DNA from: Oceanicella sp. SM1341
Lineage (GTDB): Bacteria > Pseudomonadota > Alphaproteobacteria > Rhodobacterales > Rhodobacteraceae
DNA length: 64,000 bases
Direction: 5' to 3'
Assembly (NCBI RefSeq): GCF_003448965.1
Contig: NZ_QRGC01000001.1
Location: forward strand, 248,001 to 312,000
Shown here: piece after piece, positions 18,589 to 28,606 of the stretch
How positions within the stretch are numbered: the stretch's first letter is position 1
Layout of the letters: every line of letters begins with the position of its first letter
Position numbers and translations under genes: made by a program
Notes under the pieces: model-generated
What the model saw: only the letters and a program-made list of their open reading frames with translations
Told to the model about the DNA's origin: nothing
The model's database searches: none

Positions 18589-18880
18589 GCGCAGGGTCTC
18601 CGGAAGTCAGGGCGGCGCGGGTCGGACGGCGGTCAGCCGGCGGGGGCGCCGCCGGCCCCCTGCTCCTTCCTCATTCGGGCGGAGAAATCAACCGGCTTCC
18701 GCCCCGATGTGATGCCGCGTGCGGGCCCGCCGCAGCGTCAGAGCGGCCGTGTCCCGGCGCGGCACGCGATGCGCGGGCGCCTTCCCGCGCCCCCGGGCGG
18801 CACACCGCGCGCCTTGCAGGCAGAGGCGGCGCCGCGAAAGCGCGCCGCGCGCCGGCGAAGGTCGGCCAGGGCCGCGCGGC

Positions 18881-19992
<1,112 letters not shown>

Positions 19993-19996
<4 letters not shown>

Positions 19997-20604
19997 TGCT
20001 CGTCTTTCTCCTTCAGCAGCCGGGCCACCGGGGCCAGGGTCGCGTCGCGGGCGGCGAGATGGGCGAGGATGCGGTCGGCGGCGGCCTGGTGGCCCTCGCC
20101 GCCCAGCGAATCCACCACGATATCCGCCTCGGCATAGATCGGGTCGCGCACCGCCATCAGCCGCGCGAGCGCGCCGCGCGGGTCGGCCCCGGCCAGCAGC
20201 GGCCGGCCCGGCTTGCCCTTGATGCGCTCGAACACCACGTCGAGCCCGGCGCGCAGCCAGAGCGACACCCCCTTCTCGCGGATCACCGCCCGGGTGGGCG
20301 CCTGGATGAAGGCCCCGCCCCCGGTGGCGAGGATGCGCGGGCTGCCGCTGAGCAGCCGGTCGACCACCCGGGTCTCGCCGGCGCGGAAATAGGGCTCGCC
20401 GAAGCGCTGGAAGATCTCCTGCACGCTCATGCCGGCCGCGGCCTCGATCTCGTGGTCCGAATCGGTGAAGGGCACGCCCAGCCGCTCGGCCAGCACCTGC
20501 CCCACGGAAGATTTGCCCGCGCCCATTATCCCCACCAGCACCAGCGTCCGGCGCAGGCCGGGCGCGACACCCGGAGGGGGGCTTGCGGGGGGCGTTGGGG
20601 TCAT
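19993..20604 (-). CDS. aroK: Shikimate kinase
   Basis: 203 residues. It phosphorylates shikimate at the 3-hydroxyl using ATP. The P-loop GIMGAGKSSVG lies near residue 25, followed by DSDHEIEAAAGMSVQEIF (shikimate-binding Asp) and TGGGAF. The frame is open to 20811, and another ATG lies at 20649 without a ribosome site. The start at 20604 gives a 20-residue proline-rich lead before the P-loop, which is normal in Rhodobacterales. It overlaps aroB by 4 bp and is divergent from the small membrane protein gene at 20801. Confidence 0.94.
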
Positions 20605-20800
20605 TGGCTTGGGCGCTCCGGCAGGTCCGACATTGATGCGGGGCAGCATAGGCAGTAATCTGAGCCGCAATGGTCCGTTGCAGCCCGCTTCCCCGCGAAA
20701 CAGGGAAGGGGGTGTAGCATCATGAAGGCCACAGGCAAAGCCCGTGCATCTCCGGGCCCGCCGCATGATATAAAGAGGCAGCGAAGAGGCACCGTGGGGC

Positions 20801-20938
20801 ATGGCACGCATCCTGAAATATCTTTTGTACCTGGTCGTGCTCGGCCTGGCGGCGCTTGCCGTCTACGCGCTGTTCGCCGACCTTCCGGCCCCGGTCGAGG
20901 AGATCACCATCGATGTTCCGCTGCCTGCTGACGGCTAG
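20801..20938 (+). CDS. Small conserved membrane protein (45 residues)
   Basis: A 45-residue protein: basic start (MARILKY), one hydrophobic helix of about 20 residues (LLYLVVLGLAALAVYALFAD), then an acidic periplasmic tail with LPAPVEEITIDVPLP. I recall similar single-span proteins with a DLPAPVEE-type tail at this position in Rhodobacterales; that needs a search. No function is known. Its last 26 bp overlap the start of the exported-protein gene at 20913, whose ribosome site lies inside it, so the two are probably translationally coupled. TATAAA at 20769-20774 could be a -10. Confidence 0.7.
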   Translation: MARILKYLLYLVVLGLAALAVYALFADLPAPVEEITIDVPLPADG

Positions 20939-22523
20939 CCTGGCGCTGCTGCCGGCCACGGGAGAGCTGCGCGCCGAGCCACGCAGTGCCATCCCCTGGC
21001 TGTCGGATTCGCTGCATGCCCGGCGCGAGAGCATTCCCCTTGTCGCCCCCGGCCCCGGCGCGCCCGTCACTCCCGAGGCGCCGGAAGGCGCCGCACTGGC
21101 CGGCTACGCCCCCGGGGCGCGGCCCGACGAGGGCATCACCGTGACCCCGCTCGAGCCGCCCTCGCAGGATGGCGCGGGCCTGCTCTCGAGCCGCAAGAGC
21201 GGCCTGCCGGCCGATCTCTGGGGCAGCACCTCGGTGCTGCGCGCCCGCGCGCTCATCGAGCAGGTGCGCGGCACCGGCGTGCCCGCGGCGCAGGAGCTGT
21301 TCCGCACCATCCTGCTCGCCACCACCGTGCCGCCGCGCGGCTCGGGGCCGGAGACGGTGCTGCTGCGCAGCCGCATCGACCGGCTGATGGAGATGGGCGC
21401 GCTGGAGGAGGCGCTCGAGCTCGTCACCCAGGCCAATGTCACCACGCCGGATTTCCTGCTGCGCCGCTTCGACATCTCGCTGCTCACCGGGCAGGAGGAG
21501 AAGGCCTGCCAGCTGCTGCTCGGCCGGCCGGACATCCAGCCCACGGCGGCGGCGCGCATCTTCTGTCTCGCCCGCTCCGACGCCTGGACCGATGCCGTCG
21601 TCTCCCTCGCCGTGGCGCGGCAGGCCGGCGACGTGAGCCCGGCGGAGAACGAGCTCTTCGCCCGCTTCCTCGACATGGAGGAAACCGGCCCGGGCGACCG
21701 GATCTCGGTGCCCGACCAGGTGACGCCGCTCAACTACCTGATGCTGGTCGCGATCGGCGCCGGCGGCAATGCCGTGGCCGAGACCGACCTGCCGGTGGCC
21801 TTCGCCACCCTCGACCTCGCGCCCACCGCGCCGCCGCGCGCGCGCATCCTCGCGGCGGAGAAGCTCGTCGCCTCGGGCGGCATCTCCTACCCGATCCTGT
21901 TCTACGCCTACCGCGCCGAGACCCCCGCCGCCTCCGGCGGGGTGTGGAGCCGCTCGGCCGCGGTGCAGGAGCTCGACGCCGCCATCGCCGCCGCCGACCC
22001 GGAGGCGCTGAACGAGGCGCTGCCGAAGGCCGACCGGCTGCTCACCGACATGGGGCTGCGCGTGGCCTTCGCGCGCGAATACGCGCCGCTGCTCGCCCGG
22101 CTCGCGCCCGGGCTCATCGCCGACCGGCTGCGGGTGTGCGAGCTGCTGCTGCTCGGCGGCGAGACCACCGCCGCGCGCCGCTGGATCCCGGCCTCCGCCC
22201 CGCTGCCGCTGCGCGCGGCCCTCGCCGTGGCCGACGGCGACGCGCCGCCCGACACGCCGGACCCCGGCTCGCTGGAGGCCGCGGTGCTGCGCGCCTTCGC
22301 CCCCGAGCCGCCGGAGCACCCCTCCTACGAACGCCTCGCCGCCGACCTCGAGGACGGCCGCACCGGCGAGGCGCTGCTGCAGGCGCTCACCACGCTCGAC
22401 GCCCGCCGCGGCCTCGACCCCTCCGACCTCACCGCCGCCCTGCGGGTGATCTACGAGGCCGGGCAGGACGATGCCGCCCGCGACATCGCGGTGGAGCTGC
22501 TGCTGATGAACGAGGGCGGCTGA
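20913..22523 (+). CDS. Exported alpha-helical protein of unknown function, xerD-linked
   Basis: 536 residues with a signal peptide (MFRCLLTASLALLPATGELRAEP). The mature part is rich in Ala, Leu, Glu and Arg, mostly helical, and looks repeat-like (TPR/SEL1-like in character), without a catalytic motif I can name. The start at 20913 is chosen because the signal peptide begins there and GAGGAG lies about 10 bases upstream, although the frame is open to 20856. Its TGA overlaps the xerD ATG by 1 bp, so it is cotranslated with the recombinase. A periplasmic scaffold role is possible but unproven. Confidence 0.75.
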   Translation: MFRCLLTASLALLPATGELRAEPRSAIPWLSDSLHARRESIPLVAPGPGAPVTPEAPEGAALAGYAPGARPDEGITVTPLEPPSQDGAGLLSSRKSGLPADLWGSTSVLRARALIEQVRGTGVPAAQELFRTILLATTVPPRGSGPETVLLRSRIDRLMEMGALEEALELVTQANVTTPDFLLRRFDISLLTGQEEKACQLLLGRPDIQPTAAARIFCLARSDAWTDAVVSLAVARQAGDVSPAENELFARFLDMEETGPGDRISVPDQVTPLNYLMLVAIGAGGNAVAETDLPVAFATLDLAPTAPPRARILAAEKLVASGGISYPILFYAYRAETPAASGGVWSRSAAVQELDAAIAAADPEALNEALPKADRLLTDMGLRVAFAREYAPLLARLAPGLIADRLRVCELLLLGGETTAARRWIPASAPLPLRAALAVADGDAPPDTPDPGSLEAAVLRAFAPEPPEHPSYERLAADLEDGRTGEALLQALTTLDARRGLDPSDLTAALRVIYEAGQDDAARDIAVELLLMNEGG

Positions 22524-23446
22524 TGGCCCATGCCTGGATGCCGGTGTTCCTGGAGGCGCTGGTGGCCGAGCGCGACGCCGCGCACAACACCCTCGCCGCC
22601 TATGCCCGCGACCTCGGCGACTATTTCGCCTTCCTCGCCGGCAGCGGCGGCGGGCCGGAGACCGCCGGCCGCGCCGATATCGAGGCCTATCTCACCGATC
22701 TCGAGGCCCGTGGCCTGGCCCGCGCCACCCGGGCGCGGCGGCTCTCCGCCATCCGCCAGCTCCACCGCTTCGCCTTCGCCGAGGGCTGGCGCGAGGATGA
22801 CCCCGCCGCCCTCATCCGCGGGCCGGGGCGCGAGCGCAAGCTGCCCGGCACGCTGAGCCAGGAGGAGGTGACCCGCCTGCTCGCCGCCGCGCGCGAGACC
22901 GGCCGCACCGAGGCCGACCGCTGCCGCAACGCCTGCCTGATGGAGCTGCTCTACGCCACCGGCCTGCGGGTGAGCGAGCTCGTGGGCCTGCCGGTCTCCG
23001 CCGCGCGCGGCGACCCGCGGATGATCCTGGTGCGCGGCAAGGGCGGCAAGGACCGCATGGTGCCGCTCTCGCCCGATGCCCGCACCGCGCTCACCGCCTG
23101 GCTTGCCCTGCGCGACGCCGCGGAGGCCGAGGCACAGCGCCGCGGCACCCGGCCCTCGGCCTTCCTCTTCCCCGGCTCTGGCGCGCGCGGGCACATCACG
23201 CGCGAGCGCTTCTTCCTGCTCATCAAGGAGATCTCGGTGCGCGCCGGCATCCCGCCCTCGCAGGTCTCGCCGCACACGCTGCGCCATGCCTTCGCCACCC
23301 ACCTGCTGGCCGGCGGCGCAGACCTGCGCGCCATCCAGATGCTGCTGGGCCATGCCGATCTCGCCACCACCGAGATCTACACCCATGTGCTCGACGAGGA
23401 CCTGCGCCGCCTGGTGCTCGACCATCACCCGCTCGCGCGGGGCTGA
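22523..23446 (+). CDS. xerD: Tyrosine recombinase XerD
   Basis: 307 residues. A SAM-like core-binding domain (about 1-95) is followed by the catalytic domain with the full RKHRHY set: R149 (ATGLRVSEL), K173 (RGKGGKDR), H251 and R254 (HTLRHAFATH), H277 (LLGHADL), Y286 (EIYTHV). With XerC it resolves chromosome dimers at dif. The length is typical of XerC/D, and it is not linked to any mobile element, so it is the housekeeping enzyme; D rather than C is the better guess from overall resemblance. The start overlaps the upstream stop (TGATG). Confidence 0.92.
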   Translation: MAHAWMPVFLEALVAERDAAHNTLAAYARDLGDYFAFLAGSGGGPETAGRADIEAYLTDLEARGLARATRARRLSAIRQLHRFAFAEGWREDDPAALIRGPGRERKLPGTLSQEEVTRLLAAARETGRTEADRCRNACLMELLYATGLRVSELVGLPVSAARGDPRMILVRGKGGKDRMVPLSPDARTALTAWLALRDAAEAEAQRRGTRPSAFLFPGSGARGHITRERFFLLIKEISVRAGIPPSQVSPHTLRHAFATHLLAGGADLRAIQMLLGHADLATTEIYTHVLDEDLRRLVLDHHPLARG

Positions 23447-23560
23447 GCCGCCCTGCGGCATCCGGGGCATCTTGCCCCGCGCCCGCCCCGCCCGCATAAC
23501 ACTTCCCCGGGGGCCTGCCATTCACCACCCCCGCCCCCCGTGCCGAGGAGAGCCGAGACG

Positions 23561-24868
23561 ATGGAGACCGTGACAGACAGCTTCAACTGGGACGCCACGC
23601 TGTGGTGGACCGCGGGAGCCATCCTCGCGCTGCTGCTGATGTCGGCCTTCTTCTCCGGCTCCGAGACCGCGCTCACCGCCGCCAGCCGGGCGAAACTCCA
23701 CTCCATGGCCGAGAAGGGCTCGCGCGGCGCCGCGCTGGCGCTCAAGCTCACCGAGGACAGCGAGCGGCTGATCGGCGCGGTGCTGCTGGGCAACAACCTG
23801 GTCAACATCCTCGCCACCTCGCTCGCCACCAGCCTGTTCACCGCGCTCTTCGGCGACTCGGGCGTGGCCTTCGCCACCCTGGTGATGACCCTGCTGGTGC
23901 TGATCTTCGCCGAGGTGATGCCCAAGACCTACGCCATCACCAACGCCGAGCCCGCGGCCACCCTGGTCTCGCCGCCGCTGTCGATCCTGGTGCGGGTGCT
24001 CTCGCCGGTGGTGACGGCGGTGCGCTGGTTCGTGCGCTCCATGCTCTGGCTCTTCGGCGTGCGCGCCGATGCCGATGCCCGCATCATGGCGCTGGAGGAG
24101 ATCAAGGGCGCCATCACCCTGCACCACCACGAGGGCACGGTGGAGAAGGACGACCGCGACCGCCTGCTCGGCGCGCTCGACCTCGCCAACCGCACGGTGG
24201 ACGAGGTGATGATGCACCGCTCCAACATCTACATGCTCGACGGCGACACCGAGCCGCTGGAGCTGATCGACGAGGTGCTCAAGGCGCCCTACACCCGCAT
24301 CCCGATCTGGCAGGGCGACACCGAGAACATCGTCGGCGTGGTGCACGCGAAGGACCTGCTGCGCGAGCTCAACCGCCTCGCCCGCCTCGCCCCCGCCGGC
24401 ATCGAGAGCCTCGCCCAGTTCGACGTGATGTCGGTGGTGATGGAACCCTGGTTCGTGCCCGAGACCACCACGCTCAACGACCAGATGCGCGAGTTCCTGC
24501 ACCGCCGCAGCCATTTCGCCCTGGTGGTCGACGAATACGGCGCCCTGCAGGGGCTCATCACCCTCGAGGACATCCTCGAGGAGATCGTGGGCGACATCAC
24601 CGACGAGCACGACGAGGAGGTGAACGGCGTCACCCCCGATGCCGACGGCGCCATCACCGTGGACGGTACCACCTCGATCCGCGACATCAACCGCGCGATG
24701 GACTGGCAGCTGCCCGACGAGGAGGCGAACACCGTGGCGGGCCTGGTGATCCACGAGGCGCAGTCGATCCCCACCGCGGGCCAGGTGTTCAGCTTCCACG
24801 GCTTCCGCTTCGAGGTGCTGGAGCGCCAGCGCAACCAGCTCAAGCGCGTGAAGGTGAAGCGGCTCTGA
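23561..24868 (+). CDS. CNNM/CorC-HlyC family transporter (DUF21 + CBS pair + CorC_HlyC)
   Basis: 435 residues. The N-terminal DUF21 domain has three or four membrane helices (FFSGSETALTAASRAKLHSM is the family signature, at about residues 30-50). Next come two CBS domains (MMHRSNIYML to VVHAKDLL, and VVMEPWFVP to VVDEYGALQGLITLEDILEE) and a C-terminal CorC_HlyC domain (DGTTSIRDINRAMDWQLPDE). Members export or sense magnesium or cobalt. The first in-frame ATG at 23540 is less likely than 23561, which starts the conserved N-terminus. It is 114 bp after xerD on the same strand. Confidence 0.92.
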   Translation: METVTDSFNWDATLWWTAGAILALLLMSAFFSGSETALTAASRAKLHSMAEKGSRGAALALKLTEDSERLIGAVLLGNNLVNILATSLATSLFTALFGDSGVAFATLVMTLLVLIFAEVMPKTYAITNAEPAATLVSPPLSILVRVLSPVVTAVRWFVRSMLWLFGVRADADARIMALEEIKGAITLHHHEGTVEKDDRDRLLGALDLANRTVDEVMMHRSNIYMLDGDTEPLELIDEVLKAPYTRIPIWQGDTENIVGVVHAKDLLRELNRLARLAPAGIESLAQFDVMSVVMEPWFVPETTTLNDQMREFLHRRSHFALVVDEYGALQGLITLEDILEEIVGDITDEHDEEVNGVTPDADGAITVDGTTSIRDINRAMDWQLPDEEANTVAGLVIHEAQSIPTAGQVFSFHGFRFEVLERQRNQLKRVKVKRL

Positions 24869-25099
24869 GCCCACCGCGCGAGACGCGAATCGCGCCCCGT
24901 CCTGCAACCGGAGCCCGGCCGTGCCCCCCGCGGCGCCCCGGCAGACCGCCCGTGCTCACGCGCGGGTGAGCCGAAGTGATCGGGGCACAAATGTCCCGGA
25001 AAACAGATAGATGGCCGCGAGGCGCACGGTGTTCCACATTTCGGCCGAGCGGCGCATTTCTGTTGCGCGTCATTTCTTTTCGGCAGGCTTGTATTCTGT

Positions 25100-25207
25100 T
25101 AACCTAACTATGCGATGAAAAGGGTGTTCGATTACTTGCATGGTGCGATGTCGTCGAACACCTTCCTCCCTGTCGAACTGGCCGCGCCTCGGGCGCGGCC
25201 TTTTTTT
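25100..25207 (+). ncRNA. Candidate small RNA 1
   Basis: GGTGTTCGA (25123-25131) pairs perfectly with TCGAACACC (25154-25162) around a 22-nt loop. A single-stranded CTTCCTCCC-type stretch (anti-Shine-Dalgarno-like, 25162-25170) follows, then a terminator. The 5' end is a guess because no good promoter is visible. The nearest upstream rightward gene ends 230 bp before, so this could also be a long 3' UTR. Confidence 0.4.
25180..25207 (+). terminator. Strong Rho-independent terminator
   Basis: GGCCGCGCC (25180-25188), a 3-nt loop, GGCGCGGCC (25192-25200), then seven T. This is a textbook intrinsic terminator for a rightward transcript, far from any rightward protein gene end. Confidence 0.85.
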
Positions 25208-25322
25208 GCATTCTGCAATCAGTACTGAACAGAAATGAAGCAGCCCGCGGCGTGCCCGTCGAGACCTCGCGGAGCAGCCGTGCTGTCTAGGCAGTTTATG
25301 TGACAATTTGTATTGCGGGCTG

Positions 25323-25351
25323 TTGACGGAGCCCGGGAATCTACGTAGCGT
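25323..25351 (+). promoter_or_regulatory. Possible sigma-70 promoter upstream of ialB
   Basis: TTGACG (25323-25328), 17 bp, TAGCGT (25346-25351). The -35 is good and the -10 weak. It would give a 5' leader of about 240 bases for the IalB gene, containing the hairpin at 25395-25420. Confidence 0.4.
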
Positions 25352-25390
25352 CGCCTTCGTAAATAGGTTCGGCCAGTCCGACAGGGAAAC

Positions 25391-25420
25391 AAAAAAGGGG
25401 TGCCCACGCAGGCACCCCTT
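25391..25420 (-). terminator. Hairpin with T-run on the minus strand
   Basis: AAGGGGTGCC and GGCACCCCTT form a 10-bp stem with a 6-nt loop (25395-25420). Read leftward it ends in a run of six T (25391-25396). Outer ACAGGG (25381-25386) and CCCTGT (25422-25427) are also complementary. No leftward gene ends here, so it may terminate an unannotated antisense or small RNA, or act as a leader hairpin of ialB. Confidence 0.55.
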
Positions 25421-25597
25421 ACCCTGTCCGGGCCCCGCGAAGACCCGCCGGAACAGCCCCGGCGCCTGCGCCGCCGGCCCCTTTCGCAGCCATTGACTTT
25501 GAGACCGGTATGCGACACGCATGGCCTCCAAATGGCATGGTGACGGCGCGCACGGTGTCGGACCTTATCGCTTGGACAGATGGAAAGCCGAGAACTG

Positions 25598-26269
25598 ATG
25601 ACATTCCGTACTCTCTCCCTGATGCTCGCCTCGGTCGCGATGCTGGGCCTCCCCGCGATGGCGCAGGACGCCACCCCGGAAGCCCCGGCCACCCCCGAGG
25701 CGCAGGCCCCCGCCGCCACGCCCGAGGCCACCCCGGAGCCGAGCGCGGAGGCCACCCCGGCGCCCGAGTCCGACGAGGCCCGGCAGAACGACCAGAACTT
25801 CCCCGTTGCCCAGTCCGAGGCCGAGGCCGAGCAGCCGCGCGAGGTTCTCAAGGAGAAGTTCGATGACTGGGAAGTGCGCTGCGCCGCCTCCGACGAGTCG
25901 CGCTGCTTCCTCTACCAGATCGTGAAGGACAGCGAGGGCCGCGGCATCGCCGAGTTCACCCTCATCCACCTGCCCGACGGCGGCCAGGCCGCGGCCGGCG
26001 CCACCATGGTGACCCCGCTGGGCGTGCTGCTCACCCGCGGCGTGAACCTCACCATCGATTCCGCCCAGCCGCTGGGCTACCCGTTCCTCTACTGCGCGCA
26101 GAGCGGCTGCTTCTCGCGCCTCGGCCTCACCGCCGCCACCGTGACCCGCATGAAGCGCGGCGCCTCCGCCAAGGTCACCATCTACGGCGTGAACGACCCC
26201 GAGTCCCCGGTCGAGGGCAACCTCTCGCTCAAGGGCTTCACCGCGGCGATGGCCTCCATCGGCGGCTGA
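25598..26269 (+). CDS. Invasion-associated locus B (IalB) family protein
   Basis: 223 residues. Signal peptide (MTFRTLSLMLASVAMLGLPAMAQ), then a low-complexity Ala/Pro/Glu/Thr linker to about residue 70, then the IalB domain (FDDWEVRCAASDESRCFLYQ, and YCAQSGCFSRLGL near the C-terminus) with four cysteines placed for two disulfides. Named from Bartonella, the family is widespread in free-living alphaproteobacteria as a periplasmic or outer-membrane-associated protein of uncertain role. An ATG at 25580 would add six residues. It ends at a 13-bp terminator stem. Confidence 0.88.
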   Translation: MTFRTLSLMLASVAMLGLPAMAQDATPEAPATPEAQAPAATPEATPEPSAEATPAPESDEARQNDQNFPVAQSEAEAEQPREVLKEKFDDWEVRCAASDESRCFLYQIVKDSEGRGIAEFTLIHLPDGGQAAAGATMVTPLGVLLTRGVNLTIDSAQPLGYPFLYCAQSGCFSRLGLTAATVTRMKRGASAKVTIYGVNDPESPVEGNLSLKGFTAAMASIGG

Positions 26270-26292
26270 ACGGCCCCGCCGGACGACATGCA

Positions 26293-26322
26293 AAGGCCCG
26301 GAGCGGAGACGCTCCGGGCCTT
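26293..26322. terminator. Bidirectional terminator between ialB and cynS
   Basis: AAGGCCCGGAGCG (26293-26305), loop GAGA, CGCTCCGGGCCTT (26310-26322): a 13-bp perfect stem between convergent genes. The tail CCTTCTGCTTTTGC (26319-26332) is repeated exactly at 26338-26351. Confidence 0.8.
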
Positions 26323-26351
26323 CTGCTTTTGCGGGCCCCTTCTGCTTTTGC
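26319..26351 (+). repeat. 14-bp direct repeat next to the terminator
   Basis: CCTTCTGCTTTTGC occurs at 26319-26332 and again at 26338-26351, each preceded by GGGCC or GGGCCC. It looks like a small local duplication of the terminator tail. Confidence 0.7.
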
Positions 26352-26379
26352 AGACGCTGCCCGGCGGGCCGGGGCGGGC

Positions 26380-26847
26380 TTACCAGGAATTGTAGCCTAG
26401 GTACTTGCCCGACATCTCGATCTTCACCCGGTCGCCCTTGGGGTTTTCCACCCGGGTCACGCTCATGTCGAAGTCGATGGCCGACATGATGCCGTCGCCG
26501 AACTTCTCGTGGATCAGCGCCTTGATGGTGGGACCGTAGACACCCACGATCTCGTAGAGCCGGTAGATGCAGGGGTCGGTGGGCACGGCCTGGGTCCAGA
26601 TCTTGGTCGGGCTCTCGGCCAGCACCGCCGCCGCCTCCTGCGGCAGGCCGAGCACGCGCACCATCAGCTCCGCCTTCTCGGCCGGAAAGGCGTTCATCCC
26701 CATCGCCGCCGAATGCGTCCAGACCGGCGACATGCCGATCTGCGCCGCGATCCCCTCCCAGGTGAGCCCGGCCTGCTTCTTGGCCGAGAGGATAAGCGCC
26801 GTCACGTCTTCCTTGGTCAGCTCGTCCGTCATCGTGATGTCCTTCAT
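26380..26847 (-). CDS. cynS: Cyanate hydratase (cyanase)
   Basis: 155 residues. It converts cyanate plus bicarbonate to ammonia and CO2 and forms a cytoplasmic decamer. With the start at 26847 the catalytic residues fall at the E. coli positions: R96 and E99 in IYRLYE and S122 in GIMSAIDF. An internal ATG at 26832 also has a good ribosome site (AAGGA, 7 nt), so the start is not certain. It is the last gene of a leftward operon after a nitrate/cyanate-type ABC transporter, with 25 bp to the ATPase stop. Ammonia from cyanate would serve as nitrogen source or cyanate would be detoxified. Confidence 0.95.
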   Translation of the reverse strand: MKDITMTDELTKEDVTALILSAKKQAGLTWEGIAAQIGMSPVWTHSAAMGMNAFPAEKAELMVRVLGLPQEAAAVLAESPTKIWTQAVPTDPCIYRLYEIVGVYGPTIKALIHEKFGDGIMSAIDFDMSVTRVENPKGDRVKIEMSGKYLGYNSW

Positions 26848-26872
26848 TGTCCTGCCCTTTGTTCGGGGTCTC

Positions 26873-27763
<891 letters not shown>

Positions 27764-27771
27764 GCTGCCCC

Positions 27772-28605
27772 CTATTCCGCGTAGGCCACGGCGCGCTGCA
27801 ACACGCCGAAGGCCGCGTCGAGCGCCATGCCCACCACCCCGATCATCAGGATGGAGAAGATGACGGAGGTGAGGTCGAGGTTGTTCCACTCGTTCCACAC
27901 GTAGTAGCCGATGCCGGTGCCGCCCACGAGCATCTCGGCCGCCACGATCACCAGCCAGGCGATGCCGATGGAGATGCGCATGCCGGTGACGATGGTGGGG
28001 GCCGCCGCCGGCAGGATCACCGTGAAGGCGGTGCGCAGCGGGCCCAGCTCATGCGTGCGGGCCACGTTCACCCAGTCCTGCCGCACGCCGGCCACGCCGA
28101 AGGCGGTGTTGATCAGCATCGGCCAGATCGAGCAGATGAAGATCACGAAGACCGCGCTCGCCTCGCTGTCCTGGATGATGAACAGCGCCAGCGGCATCCA
28201 GGCCAGCGGCGAGATCGGCCGCAGCACCTGGATGAACGGGTTCAGCGCCCGGTAGGCCACCGGCGACATGCCGATGAGAAACCCCAGCGGGATCGCCACC
28301 AGTGCGGCGAGCGCGTAGCCCGCCAGCACCCGGTAGATCGAGTAGCCGATCTGGATGCCGATGCCCTTGTCGTTCGGCCCCGCGTCGTAGAACGGGTTCG
28401 AGAGCTGCTCCCAGGCCTTCCCGAGCACCTGCGAGGGCGGCGGCACCCCGGCCTTGGGCGCGCCGCCGCCGGTGAGCTTCTCGTATTCGGTGAGCTCGGC
28501 CCCGCCGCCGCCGCCGGCGGCGATCGAGACCTCCCAGGCCAGCAGGCCCGCGATCAGCAGCAGCACCGAGAGCAGCGCCGCGCGCTGGTTGAGCGAGAGC
28601 CGCAT
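27772..28605 (-). CDS. Nitrate/cyanate-type ABC transporter permease (CynB/NrtB-like)
   Basis: 277 residues with about six membrane helices and the inner-membrane coupling motif (EAA loop) in VARTHELGPLRTAFTVILPA, typical of the BPD_transp_1 family. The N-terminal helix (AALLSVLLLIAGLLAWEVSI) is followed by a glycine run (AAGGGGGAELTEYEKL). The ATG at 28605 has AAGG six bases upstream; the frame is open further, but that part is arginine-rich shadow sequence. It lies between the substrate-binding protein gene (1 bp away) and the ATPase gene. Confidence 0.93.
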   Translation of the reverse strand: MRLSLNQRAALLSVLLLIAGLLAWEVSIAAGGGGGAELTEYEKLTGGGAPKAGVPPPSQVLGKAWEQLSNPFYDAGPNDKGIGIQIGYSIYRVLAGYALAALVAIPLGFLIGMSPVAYRALNPFIQVLRPISPLAWMPLALFIIQDSEASAVFVIFICSIWPMLINTAFGVAGVRQDWVNVARTHELGPLRTAFTVILPAAAPTIVTGMRISIGIAWLVIVAAEMLVGGTGIGYYVWNEWNNLDLTSVIFSILMIGVVGMALDAAFGVLQRAVAYAE

Positions 28606-28606
28606 C

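Larger units (their letters stand above)
24869..25597. other. 729-bp intergenic region with RNA-like signals
   Basis: No credible protein gene. It holds a 9-bp inverted repeat and a strong rightward terminator (25123-25207, candidate small RNA), a TTGACG-N17-TAGCGT promoter at 25323-25351, and a 10-bp hairpin with a T-run on the minus strand (25391-25420). Part of it is less GC-rich than the flanking genes. The region between 24869 and 25060 shows nothing I can name. Confidence 0.5.

Noticed and set aside
25115-25228. A 37-codon frame starting MKRVFDYLHGAMSSN
   Set aside because: It has no ribosome site and reads straight through the strong terminator at 25180-25207; a small RNA explains the sequence better.
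25070-25531. A leftward 153-codon frame in the 24869-25597 gap
   Set aside because: It crosses a minus-strand terminator hairpin and the complement of a candidate RNA, and has no recognisable domain or ribosome site.
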